Below are positions 11,230 to 23,518 of a stretch of 64,000 nt of DNA, piece after piece. A program made the translations under genes and the position numbers. This stretch comes from Aquilaria yunnanensis (Eukaryota; Streptophyta; Magnoliopsida; Malvales; Thymelaeaceae), in the NCBI GenBank assembly GCA_039654915.1, contig CM077599.1, positions 29,325,501 to 29,389,500 on the forward strand. The letters are read 5' to 3'. A model generated the notes under the pieces. That model was not told the DNA's origin and made no database searches. It saw nothing but the letters and a program-made list of their open reading frames with translations. The number at the start of each line of letters is the position of its first letter. The stretch's first letter is position 1.

Positions 11230-12956
11230 TCACGGAGTGCCGATTATCTCCTCATCCTCCGAGTCTGAGTCATTAGGATACTGTGGAACTGGTTGAGCCG
11301 GCGGGCACGGAAGGTTTAGCGAACGACAAATAATCTCCAACTGAGCCCGGTTCGCCTCCAATGCGGCTCTATTCGCCTCCATCTCTGCTCTCTGTCTCCT
11401 CTTAATTCTCTCGAGCTTCCTCTCGTACTCGGCATCCCTTCGCGCATTCTCCTCCGCCATCATCTTCTGTACTTGCTCGTTGAATTGCGGTGTCTGTGTG
11501 ATGTCGATAAGTGGGATGGTACCTGGCTGTCGGCGTCCTGGTATGACACACTGCTCAGATCCTAATCCAAAAACACGCCCTCTCCTTCTACCGACAAGTG
11601 CAGTACTAATGATTGCTAGTTCATCAATTGCCTCTACTCCATCCTCTTGTTGTGTTTGCTCCTCAATCTCTGCACTGATACGAGTCTACAGAAACATAAT
11701 AAAATACATTTGGAAATGACATTATTGTTAAAATAATGGTAAGTAACTTAAGAATAGTTGAGAAGAAAAAGTTATAATACTTACAGCAACTTCTTCACAT
11801 CGCTTACTAACATATTTCCCATTCTTCATTTTATGTGTTGCTTGAAGGACTTTAAACAAGCCAGGGTCCTTCTTCTCTAGATCTCTCTCTCTCTAATTGA
11901 ATGAAACGTAAGATTAATATGTAATTTAAGTTAATTATTTACTTAAATGTAAAATGAAAGAACATGTATTATTGTACATACCATTTGCTCTCGTTGTGCA
12001 GACATCAAGATAGATCCCCCTGCATATGTCGCACTGCAAGAGCTAGGCTGTGAATCCTCGTCAGTCCCTGTTGCTCGCTTTGCCTTGAATCTAGCGGACT
12101 TCTGAATGAACTCCGGACTGGCCCAATATGCCTCCATTTTTGCATATGCAGCATCTGACATAAAGTTTGTTTTTGCTCGACGTTTAACAGGATCCTTCAC
12201 ACGTCAGATTTCTGACATCATGCTTCTGTAATGCTGTGCTCCCAAGATATTCCACACCCGATACACCTCATTATGGTGTATCGAATCCCACTCACAACTC
12301 CTCTGTACCGGTTAAAATGTGTAAACTATTAGCATGATAAAAACAAGTAGTTGTTTTGACATTAATACATCATTTCATACTAATATACATGTTATACCTC
12401 AAAAACACGCCACCACTGCTGAAGGTCTGATGCAGAGACAGAGGACCAATCAACATAGGGTTTGAAATGTGTGGTGAAACATGGTGTCACCAACCGTGTC
12501 GCTGCAGCTGGAATGAATCTGCAAAGTTCAAATGATTACTTAGTTACTTCTTGATGATTCACAGTAATATAAGTAATATTAGTATTTTTATAACGTTTGT
12601 AGCATATTAAGCACTTATGTGTTACCATGTGGGGATATCCTCATTTGGGCTCGGGCTGCTGTCTGTGACATCGATGATGGGATGTCACTAATATGTATAC
12701 CATCATCTGAGGGATAAGTCGTCACTATCGGGTGCATACCACGGCGCGCACTAGATCCATGTCCAGATGTCGTGCCTCCACCGCCTTGAGATTGGTGCTC
12801 ATGTGAATGGACATGCATCGCTCGCACTGTTGTGTCCTGCGTCTCTAGCCCGACATCGTCTTGGGCCCGGGATGAAGAACCCATCCTCTGTCGCTCATTA
12901 AGTATTGGCTCCATGACCTCCTTAAACTGCGCAAATGGTCCTTTCCCAGGTACTAT
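11230..12956 (-). pseudogene. CACTA TnpA-like (Transposase_24) gene, interrupted
   Basis: At least five exons are readable: about 12627-12956 (MEPILNERQRMGSS), 12398-12521 (ending QQWWRVFE before a GT donor), 11982-12304, 11787-11895 (ending KRCEEVA then GTAAGT) and 11230-11690. Family-typical blocks are RVWNILGAQHYRSMMSEI, MEAYWASPEFIQKS, THKMKNGKYVSKRCEE and GRVFGLGSE. The last exon ends in a charged coiled-coil-like segment and an acidic tail (DSDSEDEE). An in-frame TGA at 12204-12206 replaces what was most likely CGA, between MMSEI and RVKDPVKRR. The intron phase between the first two exons also does not fit cleanly. The product would bind element ends rather than cut DNA. Confidence 0.75.
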
Positions 12957-13713
12957 GGGTATTATTGTACTTTGTTTTATAATTAATTTAATTATTATGT
13001 ATTAGTACTATTTGTATTTCTTAAAGTAGTATAAATATTATTCTTATATAATAATAATAATTATTATTATTATTATTATGATTATGACTATCCCATGCAT
13101 ATAAGTATAATTATTATGATGTAATAATAATAATTTATTAAATACATTATTTTTATAATTATTATTATGGGTATTATTATTACTGAAATTTAATTACTAT
13201 GGGTATTATTGTACATGCTTCAATAATTATTTTAATTATTATGTATAATTAGTATTTTTAATTTTTATAAGTCTTATTAATAATAATATTGTTATTATAA
13301 TATTATTATATTTATTATTATTATAATTATTATTACAATAATATTATTACTAATCTTATTGTTATGACTGTGCCGTGCTTATAAGTAAATTTATTATGAT
13401 GTTCCATGCATATAAGTAAAATTAGTTTTAGTATGATTATTATTATAATCATCATCAATCAAATTATTTTTATTATTAATATTAATATTCTTAATATTAT
13501 TGTTATTATTAAACGTATTATTACATTACTATTATTAACATTCTTATTGTTCTTAGTATTAATGTTATAACATTGAACATTTCATACTTAATGAATATTA
13601 CTTAGGTTCGTTACTATTATTTTATAAGTTCCCACTACTCATCTCGTACACATATTAATTAATTATTATTATTACTCTTAATATTTTGATATTATTGGTA
13701 CATCTTATTATTC

Positions 13714-13759
<46 letters not shown>

Positions 13760-14338
13760 ACCATGACATAATATAACCATTTACAGCTGATCACTCCAAC
13801 TAAACCATAACTAAACCTATTAGCATCAAATTATACAAGTAATGATTTCATAAAATAATCTATATCATAAACTAAAAATTTGTACCTCTAACATAATTAA
13901 ATACAACGCACAATGAAATTGCATATTCACTCTAATCCATCACAAAATATATCCACAGATAAGAAATAATTAACATAAATTGCATATTCAAATACCAACA
14001 ACTATGTTCAAACCATAGTGACAACACATAAGTTTTATTATCAATATTAATAATTAAAACAATTTCCCTTCATAAATCCCACTTTCAATTTGGAAGAAAA
14101 AAAAACGAAATGTACCTCGAACGACTTCGAACAGAGAGCAAAAACAATGGATACGTCTTCAAGTTCGCAAATGCAAGGATGAACTGAAAAAAAAAAGGGG
14201 GGGAAAACTTAATATTCTAGTAATATAATAAATTTCTGCAAATGAAAAAAAATGTACAAACACCATGCATATGTTCAAAAAAAAAATTGTTAATCAGATT
14301 ATTATTATTTTTAGAATTATTATTATTATAATTATTAC

Positions 14339-14372
<34 letters not shown>

Positions 14373-14760
14373 TGGAGGTAATATTATTATGACTATTATT
14401 AGAACTATTACTATTATTATAAAACTTTGGTACAAATAATTTCGTTTTGTATTATTATTATACTAATCATTATCATTATTATTATTATTATTGTTGTTAT
14501 ATTTTTCATATTATTCTTATTATTAATCGTATTATTACATTATTATTTTCCTCATTCTTATTGTTCTTATGATTAAGGTAATTATTATTACTTAGTTTCA
14601 TTATTATAATTTTCTAACTTACTTCTACTACGATGTACTATGCTTAAAAATTATTATTACTGTTATTATGTTTATATTATTGGGTACATCTTATAATAAT
14701 AATAATTATTATAATTATTATTATTTTATTATTATTACTATTACCCAACACTAAATCACC
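12957..14760. repeat. ATT/AAT-rich microsatellite region inside the CACTA element
   Basis: Long imperfect (ATT)n/(TTA)n tracts cover most of this stretch, with near-perfect runs near 13705-13757 and 14335-14372. They yield a spurious poly-Asn ORF on the minus strand. The tracts lie where a larger CACTA element would carry its catalytic gene. Confidence 0.85.
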
Positions 14761-15404
14761 CAAACTAAACCTTAACTCAACTAATTACGCTCTAAAGAAT
14801 GTAGAAAAAAATAAATGAAATAAACAATTTATATGGAAATTGAAAATACCTATCTTCAACATAATTAAATACCATAAATAAATTTCATGTTCACATTTTC
14901 CATCAATAAAATTACCCATAAATAAAAAATAATTAACACAAAATAAATGGAAAAAACCCAACTAAAATAACCAGAAAAAACCACATTCATAATACATAAA
15001 TTTTAATTACAACATAAATAAAAAAATACAATTTTTTTCAGTAAAAAAAAAATTCGGATAACAGAAAAAAAATTATAAACATACCTCTACCAACTTCAAA
15101 AGCTACGGAATGTAACAATGAGAAGCTATGAAACCTCAAATAAGAGCTGAAACGTCCACAATATTGCATCAAAATCCCTCCACGTTTTTTTCCCACGTAT
15201 ATACCTAAAATTAGAAAATATCTAAAAAATACACACATACTCATGCTGAGGAGGACCTGATCTACGAAATGACGCCAAAAACGTCGCAAAATGGCCGGAC
15301 TTTGGACGGCAATCGACGGCCTCCGTCACGGTGGAAGGGAAGCTTCTCTCTCCAGCTACCCCGCCTGCAAATCGTGAATGAACCTGGAGAAGGAGAAAGA
15401 TGAA

Positions 15405-15640
15405 TTTAAAAATCATTTACCAACGACTAGCCGCTAGTAAATTAGCCTTAATTAAAAAAAAAAAAACCTACCAACACAGGAAAGTTGGAATTTTTCCAAC
15501 GGTTGTAACCGTTGGTAATAAAAAAAATCCTGGAAAAAAAATGTTTCTATACTACCAACGCGTGCACGTTGGAAATAATTATCAACGGCTCTACACATTG
15601 GTAACTACCAACGGCGTATCCGTTGGAAAAGGTCCAAAAG
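15405..15640. repeat. CACTA right subterminal repeat zone
   Basis: It holds several CCAACGG...CCGTTGGTAA and ACCAACGCGTGCACGTTGG-type inverted words, matching those of the left zone but fewer in number. Confidence 0.8.
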
Positions 15641-15974
15641 TTAGTAGTGATTTAGGACGAAATGCCCGAGGGGATTCCCTGCCAAGGGAGTACCGAATCT
15701 GAGTTTAGTCAAGAAGTCACCATCAAAACTCAGATTTGCAGCCAAATAACTTGACATCTTTCCGTTTTCTTGGTTCATTTCAAGCGGGGAAAAATATATA
15801 AATAAAACTAAATACTCCAAATACAGATGAAAAAATCTTCAACGTAGTTTAGGCACCCTAACAATCTGAAGGAACAAAATTTTTAGACCAAATAGACAAC
15901 AGGGGAACACCATACAAGGACACCTGTCCTCCCGCATGCTCATTCTGCGGGGCTGAGTTCTATGATCTGGTCAT

Positions 15975-18064
15975 CTAGGCATCAGAATCAGACCCTGATT
16001 CTGATCCCGACTCTTCATCTGGGTGAACCCCGAACGGCTTGATTCTGTTAGGATTTGCTTCAAGTGGAGGGAGCCCATCATCGTCACTTGGATCAGATAT
16101 GTCGTTCATTTCTTCACAAGGGGCCTCGCTCTGTGTACTTCCATTTGAATCATCCAAATTGGATGATCTGAAGACTTCCGGCCTGTTAATTAGGGAATAA
16201 GAATAAATGAAAATGTTTATGAACCATAGCAAGCAAATGCCGGGAGAATATCAAGCATGACTGATGTGATGTAGCGTAAGAGAGCTGTAAAAGGAGAACA
16301 CAAAGCAATAACTCAGTTTGGATGACATGGTGAACTGGACAAGACCAGATGTTCTTTGATGATATTCATAATTTCATAAAGAAGCAGCGAATGTGAAAAT
16401 CTCATATATTACAAGTCAAAAGATATGCCTGAGGCTGGGAAATCACTTTAATATGGGTGAAAATGTCAGAGGCAGCGGATTGAAAACAACAGAAACAGGA
16501 AAGAATAACAACCGAATCCAGAAAAATGTTCCACAAGTAACTTCTTTGTAATGAGGTGTTAAAGTTCTTTGTAATGAGGATTCACACCAAAAGTCCAAAT
16601 GATTAACTACTTAAACACATTCCCAGAGAACGTCCTGATGTGGAAGCATAATTTAGAACTCCTACTCTTAAGATCAGCAACATCTTTGCATGAAAAAGGA
16701 CTCATATGAACAGGATTGATGATGGCACCACATCTAATAGGAGATATGACAAGATGTCTAAATCCAACTCAAATCTCAGGGAACAATCTAGTGGTCCTAA
16801 ACTATGTTGTATGCCAATGGTGTTGCCTTTCACCAAATGTCCGAGGATATCCTTGATCTGGCATATTAAGGAACTATGTAGATTACCAGTCCTCCAATTT
16901 CTATTGTTTGGTAAGAAAGATAATTTGATCTTGCCATCTGCTCATATACAGGTGTTGAAGAAGAACAATAGAAAATATTAATATTATTTTCTGCTTGAGA
17001 CAAGGGTTAGTTAATTTATGTGTCTGGAAGCATCTATACCAACCCATTCTTTCCTTATCCAGAATCGCTCACCCTGAAGGTTTCCTTATTTAAGCAGATA
17101 ATTCAACAGCAATTTCATTTTAAATAAAACACAGGAATTTGAATAGAGGTTTATTTTCTCTCATCAATCAAATAGGATCAGTTCCCGATCTCTTCAAAGG
17201 GCTAGAAAGTCCAGAGAAACAAACGAGTTATGGCTGTCCCAAGAAGAACGCATACCATTCTGGTGATTTTTGCAGAGCACGAACTTGTTCATAGAACAGG
17301 ACTTGGGAAACAATACAGGCCACCTTGCTACCAGACTCAAGTGCCTTTTCCTTTCCGCTTTCATCTACCACCACAAAGCTCCCTACGGAAGAAACAAACA
17401 CTCAAGGCATGTTAACATCAAACTTAAAGGCATTTAATTGATGTTCCTTCAGAACAAACCTCAAACAATCATGATCAGGACCTTAATGTTGAACAAACCT
17501 CGTTTTATCCACATGCTTTTCTGAAACTTTGCAGGAAACAATGCAAGCGATTTCTCACCTCGTGTATCAATTACCTAAATCACATAAAGAAACCGTAGCA
17601 GAAGACTTAAGAACAAGCTAAGGAAAAAAAAACAAAGATAGAACACAATTGTACTACAAAAACACTTCCCTAGCAAATCCAGGTGAGGTAATAGCTAAGC
17701 AAACTAGTATCAAATTGGGGTAGATTAAGACAACCAAGAAGCAGAACTAACAGACTTATGAGTAAATTTATGACTCACTAGCCTCCCCTTACCCCCATTT
17801 TCCATGCAAATATTATTCCCACACTTCTTCATTACCAGGTTTCTAGAACTCTCTCACTCGCTCTTCAGGCAATGCCCGAAAGAGAAATTTATTGACCCAA
17901 TTAAACACAAGCACCGGCGGAATTAAAGAAAAGAAAATGAAGAAAGGTACCTCAATGAGATTGGACCCTCGGAGTGAGAGGACTTGCATAACGCTCTGCC
18001 CATCTTGAAGGGTCAAATTTAGCTCCTGCGTTGCCCTCTTCAAATTCTTTCTCCCTCCCTTCAT
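15975..18064 (-). CDS. EIF1AD: EIF1AD-like S1/eIF1A-like RNA-binding protein, 174 aa
   Basis: Four exons join in phase: 17951-18064, 17499-17574, 17256-17382 and 15975-16182 (525 nt with stop). All introns are GT-AG. Exon 1 starts with the family signature MKGGRKNLKRA. Exons 1-3 form the eIF1A-like OB fold (VMQVLSLRGSNLIE, EKSLALFPAKFQKSMWIKRG, GSFVVVDESGKEKAL, residues about 20-95), followed by LFYEQVRALQKSPEWPE. The C-terminus has the conserved SDDDGLPPLEANPNRIKP block and an acidic Ser-rich tail. Length fits plant orthologues. An in-frame ATG lies upstream at 18097; the inner ATG is preferred because the family begins MKGGRKN. The family is nuclear and has been linked to small-ribosomal-subunit biology; the exact plant role is not established. 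The gene appears intact. Confidence 0.93.
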
Positions 18065-18545
18065 CGCTCTCTTCTTCTTCCTTTTTCCTTTTCGCAATTC
18101 ACCAAGTTTTCACTATCGACAATTGCCTCGCATCGAATTTCATTTGGGTTTTAGGGTCTTTAATCAGCGAAGGCCCCAAGACCGAACATATCATGCGGCA
18201 AATATTGAGTATGGTAAGCTATCCAACCAACATATCATATGACCTTCAAAAGTCACATACCAGATCAGAGTTTGTGATCACTGCTCACCGACTCAGCGCT
18301 GTTGAGCAGAGCATGGAAGGGAAGGGACAGAATCAAACCAGAAGCAGCAAGCTCAGGCCTCAGCGCTGTTGACCAAGGCCGCCGGAGGGGGGACAGGCGG
18401 GCGGAGGCGGGAGACGGCTCGGTCTGTAGGGGTGAGGGTTCGCACAGCCGCACAGGAGCGAGCACAGGAGAGAAAAGCTCGTTTGTTAATCCTTGGGCTT
18501 GGGTTGGGCCAATTTTAGAAGCGCTTAGTTGTAATAAAAAGGACT
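18065..18545. promoter_or_regulatory. divergent intergenic region between EIF1AD and the TFIIS-like pseudogene
   Basis: It holds the EIF1AD 5' UTR/promoter on the minus strand. A GC-rich patch at about 18370-18470 stands out against the AT-rich surroundings and opens spurious ORFs on both strands. CAGCGCTGTTGA occurs twice (near 18293 and 18360). A splice-donor-like ATGGTAAGC near 18210 was noted, but no gene could be assembled from it. Confidence 0.4.
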
Positions 18546-20185
18546 TTGTTGCAATGTTTTGTAATGTTTAAGGGGAAAGTTTCGATTCCGCCAATGTTTA
18601 AGCTTGGGCTTCCAAAGCCCAAAAGAATCCCGTGCTCTACTTCTGATCGTAATCAAATTCTGAAAAACTTTAGGATTCATGGAAATATTAGGAATCCTTC
18701 TCACAGCCAGAAATCTCCTCTTCTCCTCCCAAAATGTACGGTATCGCAGTAGAATCTCTGTTTTGAGCTTTGTTCCCTCTTTCTTGCGTCTCAAGTCTCA
18801 AAAGCTTGCCCACTCTCTTTCTTCCGAATCTAGGTTTCCAGTCCAGGGTTTTGCTGGGAATGGCAGCCGTGGTGGCGAAAAGCAATCCGCCGGTGAAGCC
18901 AGCTCAACCACAAGCTTCTAATATGAGATTTATCATTAAGTTCAATACAAAGAAGCGCACTAGTGACGATGTTGAGAAACAGACTCTTCCAAAAGCAAAG
19001 GCCAAGACAAGCGATAATGGAGGCCACAAGGTTCAGAAGACAAACGAGAATGGCTCTCCAAGTTCTGAAATGCCTAGCAAAAGGGCTCGAATAAGAAGAT
19101 TGGGGCAAGAAAACAGAGCAGCCCTAACCCTAACCCAAACCCTTCTGCTGCAAAAGTTGAACCATCGGCTCCTGTGGCTCAGTGCAGTGGTAGCTTGTGG
19201 GACAAGGTTCGGCAACAACTCTACGGAGGTCTCTGCAAAGTTCTCGCTGGGGAAGCCAAGGCGTGTGACCCAAGTTCCGTGGCCGCTTCCGTAGAGGCTG
19301 CCCTGTTTAACAAGTGGGGCAAATTCAATGGTGCGAGAATGCTTCGGTACCGGTCGGTGCTGTTCAACATCCAGGACGAGAACAACCCTGATTTCCGAAG
19401 AGAGGTCCTGGTGGGAGAAATCAAGCCGGAAGAGATTGCGGAGATGACGTAGGAGGAGATGACGAGTGACAGGATGAAGAGGCAGGTGAAACAGATCAAA
19501 CTCAGAGGTCTGGCCAAGTGCCAGGATGGAGGCATGGCAGAAGGCACCACAGACCAATTCGAATGCGTGCGGTGCAAGAAAAGGAATGCGACTTACAATC
19601 TAATGCAGATTTGGAGCGCCGATGAACCAATGACGGCCCTCATCACATGTCTCAACTGTGGCCATGTCTGGAAGGAAGGCTAAGCCAGCACACAAAACTG
19701 AAATTCATTAGCTTCAATTTGTTACCAGTTTTTGTGTAGCTAAGCTAATTAAATGTAGCTACCTTTTCTTGAAACAACTGTAGGGATGTGGAATTGACTT
19801 TAATTCCATTCATCAATTTTGTTGCAATTGACCTTGATGAATTGTTATTAGAGTTATAATTGTAAATGTCATCTGACCTTTTTATTTGTTGAAATAGAAT
19901 TCAGGAGAGTAAAATTTGTATATATATGTAAACCTAGCTATATAGAGCAATATGTAAGTTTGTTAAGCCAAATGTAGCTGTATTTTTAAGGTTTTGAATT
20001 ATAATTTGGGATTCAAAAGCGAATGAACTTTTTTTCCGTTCCTGATTTATGTTAAGATAATTGATTTCAATGCTTATATGAAACATTTTTATGAAGAAAA
20101 TTTGGATACAATGGCCCATGTCTATTGATTAAGAATGCCTACTTATGATTGTGGTAATAAACTTAAGGAAAGAAAATGATCGTTG
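18500..20185 (+). repeat. duplicated segment, copy 1 (with TFIIS-like pseudogene)
   Basis: The sequence aligns over its whole length with 49470-51190 in the same orientation, including promoter, coding part and about 500 bp of 3' flank. The twins differ by scattered substitutions and small indels. This is an ancient direct duplication about 31 kb apart. Confidence 0.85.
18860..19683 (+). pseudogene. TFIIS-like transcription elongation factor, broken copy
   Basis: It starts MAAVVAKSNPPVKPAQPQAS, as in the intact twin at 49959. Three defects are visible by comparison. A one-base deletion near 19070-19083 shifts the frame. A TAG at 19450-19452 stands where the twin has TCG (Ser), in EEIAEMT|SEE. 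The RSADEP motif of the zinc ribbon is WSADEP, losing the Arg. A 12-base in-frame insertion of CCCTAACCCTAACCC type lies at about 19120-19141. The four zinc cysteines (CVRC, CLNC) are still there. The 3' flank is shared with the twin. Confidence 0.88.
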
Positions 20186-20250
20186 TACCCATAGTATTAA
20201 GACTTGGTATTAGCATAACCTCCTAAACCTTCTCATACACTTTCTTGGAT
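19684..20250. other. 3' flank of the TFIIS-like pseudogene
   Basis: AT-rich and noncoding. The part up to about 20185 is shared with 50772-51190. No other feature was seen. Confidence 0.5.
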
Positions 20251-20881
20251 CCTTCTACTGTACTTGGGCAGGTACATACCTTGGTCTAGGTGGCATACAT
20301 GTGGTAGTCCTAGTAGGCTTTGACTAAGTCATTATTTATTTTGATAGAATTACGATGGAAGTCCTTAAACTTTTAAATTGTGTCATATTAAAAGCAAATC
20401 AGTTACTTAGATAGAAAAGAAAAAAAATGACTTCGTTAAAAAGAAACAGAATAGAAAATGAACAGACTTGCGACATCGCCGACGATTGTCTCTATTGGGG
20501 CAGCGGAGAAGATCTCTGTAGGGCCTAAACTCACACCCTCCTGTTCAATTTCGGTTTTGCACTCAAGAAGAGAGGATCTTCTAACTTGGTTGCTAGCGGG
20601 TCAAGATTCTTAACGCTCTGTTTCGCCTCCATGAACTTTGCCGACACAATCCTTCCTTTCATCACGATGATTCTTGCTTGATGTTCTGCTTTTTCGAGAC
20701 GAAGTGCCACCAGCTTTGATGATAAAGTCATCGTTGAAGCAACAGTGTAAGTCATGGTTTTTAATGTTCTGTGTGCACATGTTGCGAGAAGAGAACACCA
20801 ACATTGGGAATTTAGCCAAGCAAGGTTTGTAGACAAGTATGCCCTTGGAAGTGAGGTTTTTACTATTTCTCTGTTTGCTTG

Positions 20882-23518
20882 TGTGACAGAACGGGGCCCT
20901 AGTGCCCCATTAGCTCATCTTGTAGGCCCTTATGGACTATGAATCCCATTAAGTTACTATTGGCTAACTATTACTCGTCAAGATAATTTAAAACAATTTA
21001 TATGCAACTAGTTTCTTAGCCTACCCAGTAAAAGATATGCATGCTTTTGTCCTGGCAATGCAAAGGAATAAGTAGATTATTTGTTAAAAACGTTGCTCGA
21101 GCATTTCACTTAAAACATACTCAAAACGTACCAAGACAGTGAAATACTAGTTACTTCGACTTCAAGTAATAATTTGTGCATACTTTACACCACTAGCATG
21201 CACCCAAAAGTAACTAGATGGTTTTACATCACAATGTATCCTAATAGAGGCAACTCCTTAGTACACAAGGTACTATATACATGAGACAAAAACCTAACTA
21301 AGATCATTTACTTGAGCCCCACCTTTGAGCTATCAAAGCTCCAAGTGCAAGCCCTTCCTTAGTTCTTGTGCACCCTTTAGCCTCTACACTGTAAAGGCAT
21401 AACCTTAGTTAGTACATAGCTTAGACCACAAGTAAACTTAGAATCACAAGAATTCTCAAGGAAAAATACCTGCAAAAGAGAAAGCTTAGGCCACAGCTAT
21501 CAACTAGTTGTTAGGCCCGAGGGTTAGAACCTGCATAATAAACTTAAGGGAGTGAGTACATAAAAGTACTCAATAAAGGTCCTTTGGGGTACCTGCAAGA
21601 AGATAGCAGCAAGCTAACATGCAACCATGACAAACAAGCAAACAGACAAGTGGTCAACCAACAAACAAACTCAAGCAATAACAACATGTAAGATATGCAA
21701 TGCATGAATGTATGATATGAAATTCACATAACACTTGGGACTTCCTGCACACTAAGTGCTATAAGCTTGCCGTGAGCTCAAACGGCGGAGGTACTTGAGA
21801 CACTGGCCTTTGTATCCTGGATACTTTATCTCCCATAAGTCCTACTTACGGGTTCTAGAGTAGGTCGTCACCTCCTCTCAAACTTACCCGCCTTTACCCT
21901 TAACTTATTGTACAAGGTAGCCATCCTATGTGGTTTAACTAGCCAAACCCTTAGAGTTTAGCTTAGAGCTCCGTAGTGGCTCGCTTACTAAACCAAATGG
22001 TTCGGTTGGGATCGACTTAGGTTTTCTCTTTATTGACCAAAGGTATATGACATTCCACTCGGCCAACAAGGAGTCTGAAAACCCACTTAATCCCCTTAGT
22101 GCTCACTTAGGAACTTAAGCACTTTAACTTCCTTAGCCACCATTTCATACTCTTCCTTAACCACACCACTTAGCTACCACCTAAATAATGCATAATTCCC
22201 AACTTAGGAATGAGTTCTAGACCCAACCGAGGCTACGGAACGTCTTAAGTTAGCCTAGGGATGAAAACCAAGAGTTTGAGACACTCTTAGGATGCCCGGA
22301 GCTTGGGGGCAAAATGCCTTGGCGGCACCGTTGGCGACGCGTCGCCAAAGGCATCAGTATTCGGAAACTCTTGCATTTCTCGGCGACACATCGCCAACTC
22401 GTGTTGCCAGTATGGCGTCGCTACTAGCGACACGTCACCAATGCTTTCCAGCATTGCGCGACAACGTGCGACCTTGCACGAAAACTGCTCAAACTTTCTC
22501 ATCCCAAACTCAAGTCATATGGGTCTTGTTTTTACTTCATTCCTACACAAAATACTACATTTTTATGCATTATTTGAGCTTAATTAACTAGAACCCTTAC
22601 CTCAACTCAGCCACAAAGCAAGAATCAAAGCACAAGCCATCCTTAGCTCAACCAAGCTCTCTTGAGTTCCACACCTAAAACCAACGTGATATGGCACCAA
22701 TAACTTCAAACCAAGACCATTTCTAGCTATGGAAACAACTTAGAACCAGCCCATGAAAACCCAAGAAGCTTACCTACGAATTTTAAGTCCAATAAGCATC
22801 AAAGAGCTAGTTGAAGCTAAAGCATCAACAATGAAGCTTGAGGCTTCTTGTAAACACCTTGGGGCCTTCAAATTGAATGGAGAATTGCAGAAATGGGAAG
22901 CTTTGGAGCAGAAATTCTGGTGAAGAGATGAAGCTACGAAATTGGGGAAGGAAACAAATGGCAAGGGAAGTCAATCTTAACCAAAAATATACTAATTCCC
23001 CCCCTCTAAAGCATACTTCTTCCACTCTTGCCCCTTGACCCACAAGTTCTCATTTGTTTTAATTTGGTCACCAAACTCTCAACCCAAAACCATCTTTCCT
23101 TTGTTCCTAAGGATGCCAAAAAGCTTCTCACAATTGGCCTCTTGAACACTTTGGCCACTTAAGATCTAAATGGCTTAAATAAACACTTAGTGCCACATTT
23201 TACTCAAAACCTTCAAAGACGGTTCTAATAGCTAGGATAACTAATGGTCTTGACTTAACTAAGCCAAATTTTCTTACATGACCCTAATTCATCAAAAATT
23301 ATAGTCATGCTTCTCACTTAGGTCAAAATTACCATTTTACCCATTTTTGACTTTAAGGTGCCAAACCACACTTAGGAACTCACTTACTTAGTTAAGCTTG
23401 CCTTTCTTACTTAACAAGGTGCTAACTTGCGATACTTAATTTAATAAAAACACTTAAATAAACTAAAAATAAATACTTACTTGGTTAAGACTTTTCTTTA
23501 ACTAGGAGAGCCGTCACA
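20882..23518 (-). mobile_element. solo LTR, 2637 bp, with 5-bp target duplication
   Basis: The plus-strand sequence starts TGTGACAGAACGG and ends GAGCCGTCACA; in its own orientation it begins TGTGACGGCTCTCC and ends TCTGTCACA. It is flanked by direct repeats GCTTG (20877-20881 and 23519-23523). There is no primer-binding site, polypurine tract or coding region, so this is a solo LTR left by LTR-LTR recombination. Size and termini suit a Ty3/gypsy element. Cytosine-rich (plus-strand) text and many CTTAGG words distinguish it from the flanks. Confidence 0.85.
22331..22348. repeat. 18-bp perfect palindrome in the solo LTR
   Basis: TTGGCGACGCGTCGCCAA is its own reverse complement. Decayed versions follow: TCGGCGACACATCGCCAA near 22379 and GCGACACGTCACC near 22428. 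This resembles a small array of regulatory palindromes inside the LTR. Confidence 0.7.

Larger units (their letters stand above)
10366..15649 (-). mobile_element. CACTA (En/Spm) DNA transposon, complete ends, 5284 bp
   Basis: The left end reads CACTACTAAAATT and the right end is AGTTAGTAGTG, whose reverse complement is CACTACTAACT. The element is flanked by a 3-bp target duplication ATT (10363-10365 and 15650-15652), exactly as expected for CACTA elements. Both subterminal zones are packed with TTGGTAA/TTACCAA words. Inside is one decayed minus-strand gene of the TnpA/Transposase_24 kind. No TnpD-type (Transposase_21) catalytic domain was seen, so this is a non-autonomous deletion derivative. 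It ends 325 bp downstream of the EIF1AD stop codon. Confidence 0.93.

Noticed and set aside
14217..14435. Poly-Asn protein on the minus strand
   Set aside because: Produced by the (ATT)n tract in the CACTA element.
18302..18571. GC-rich ORFs upstream of the TFIIS pseudogene
   Set aside because: Open on both strands through composition only; no motif and no conservation with the twin locus at 49.5 kb.
20531..20836. 101-codon minus-strand ORF beside the solo LTR
   Set aside because: No recognisable motif, and the matching inverted copy does not keep the frame.
22292..22591. Three overlapping ORFs inside the solo LTR
   Set aside because: LTR sequence without coding features; frames overlap on both strands around the palindromes.
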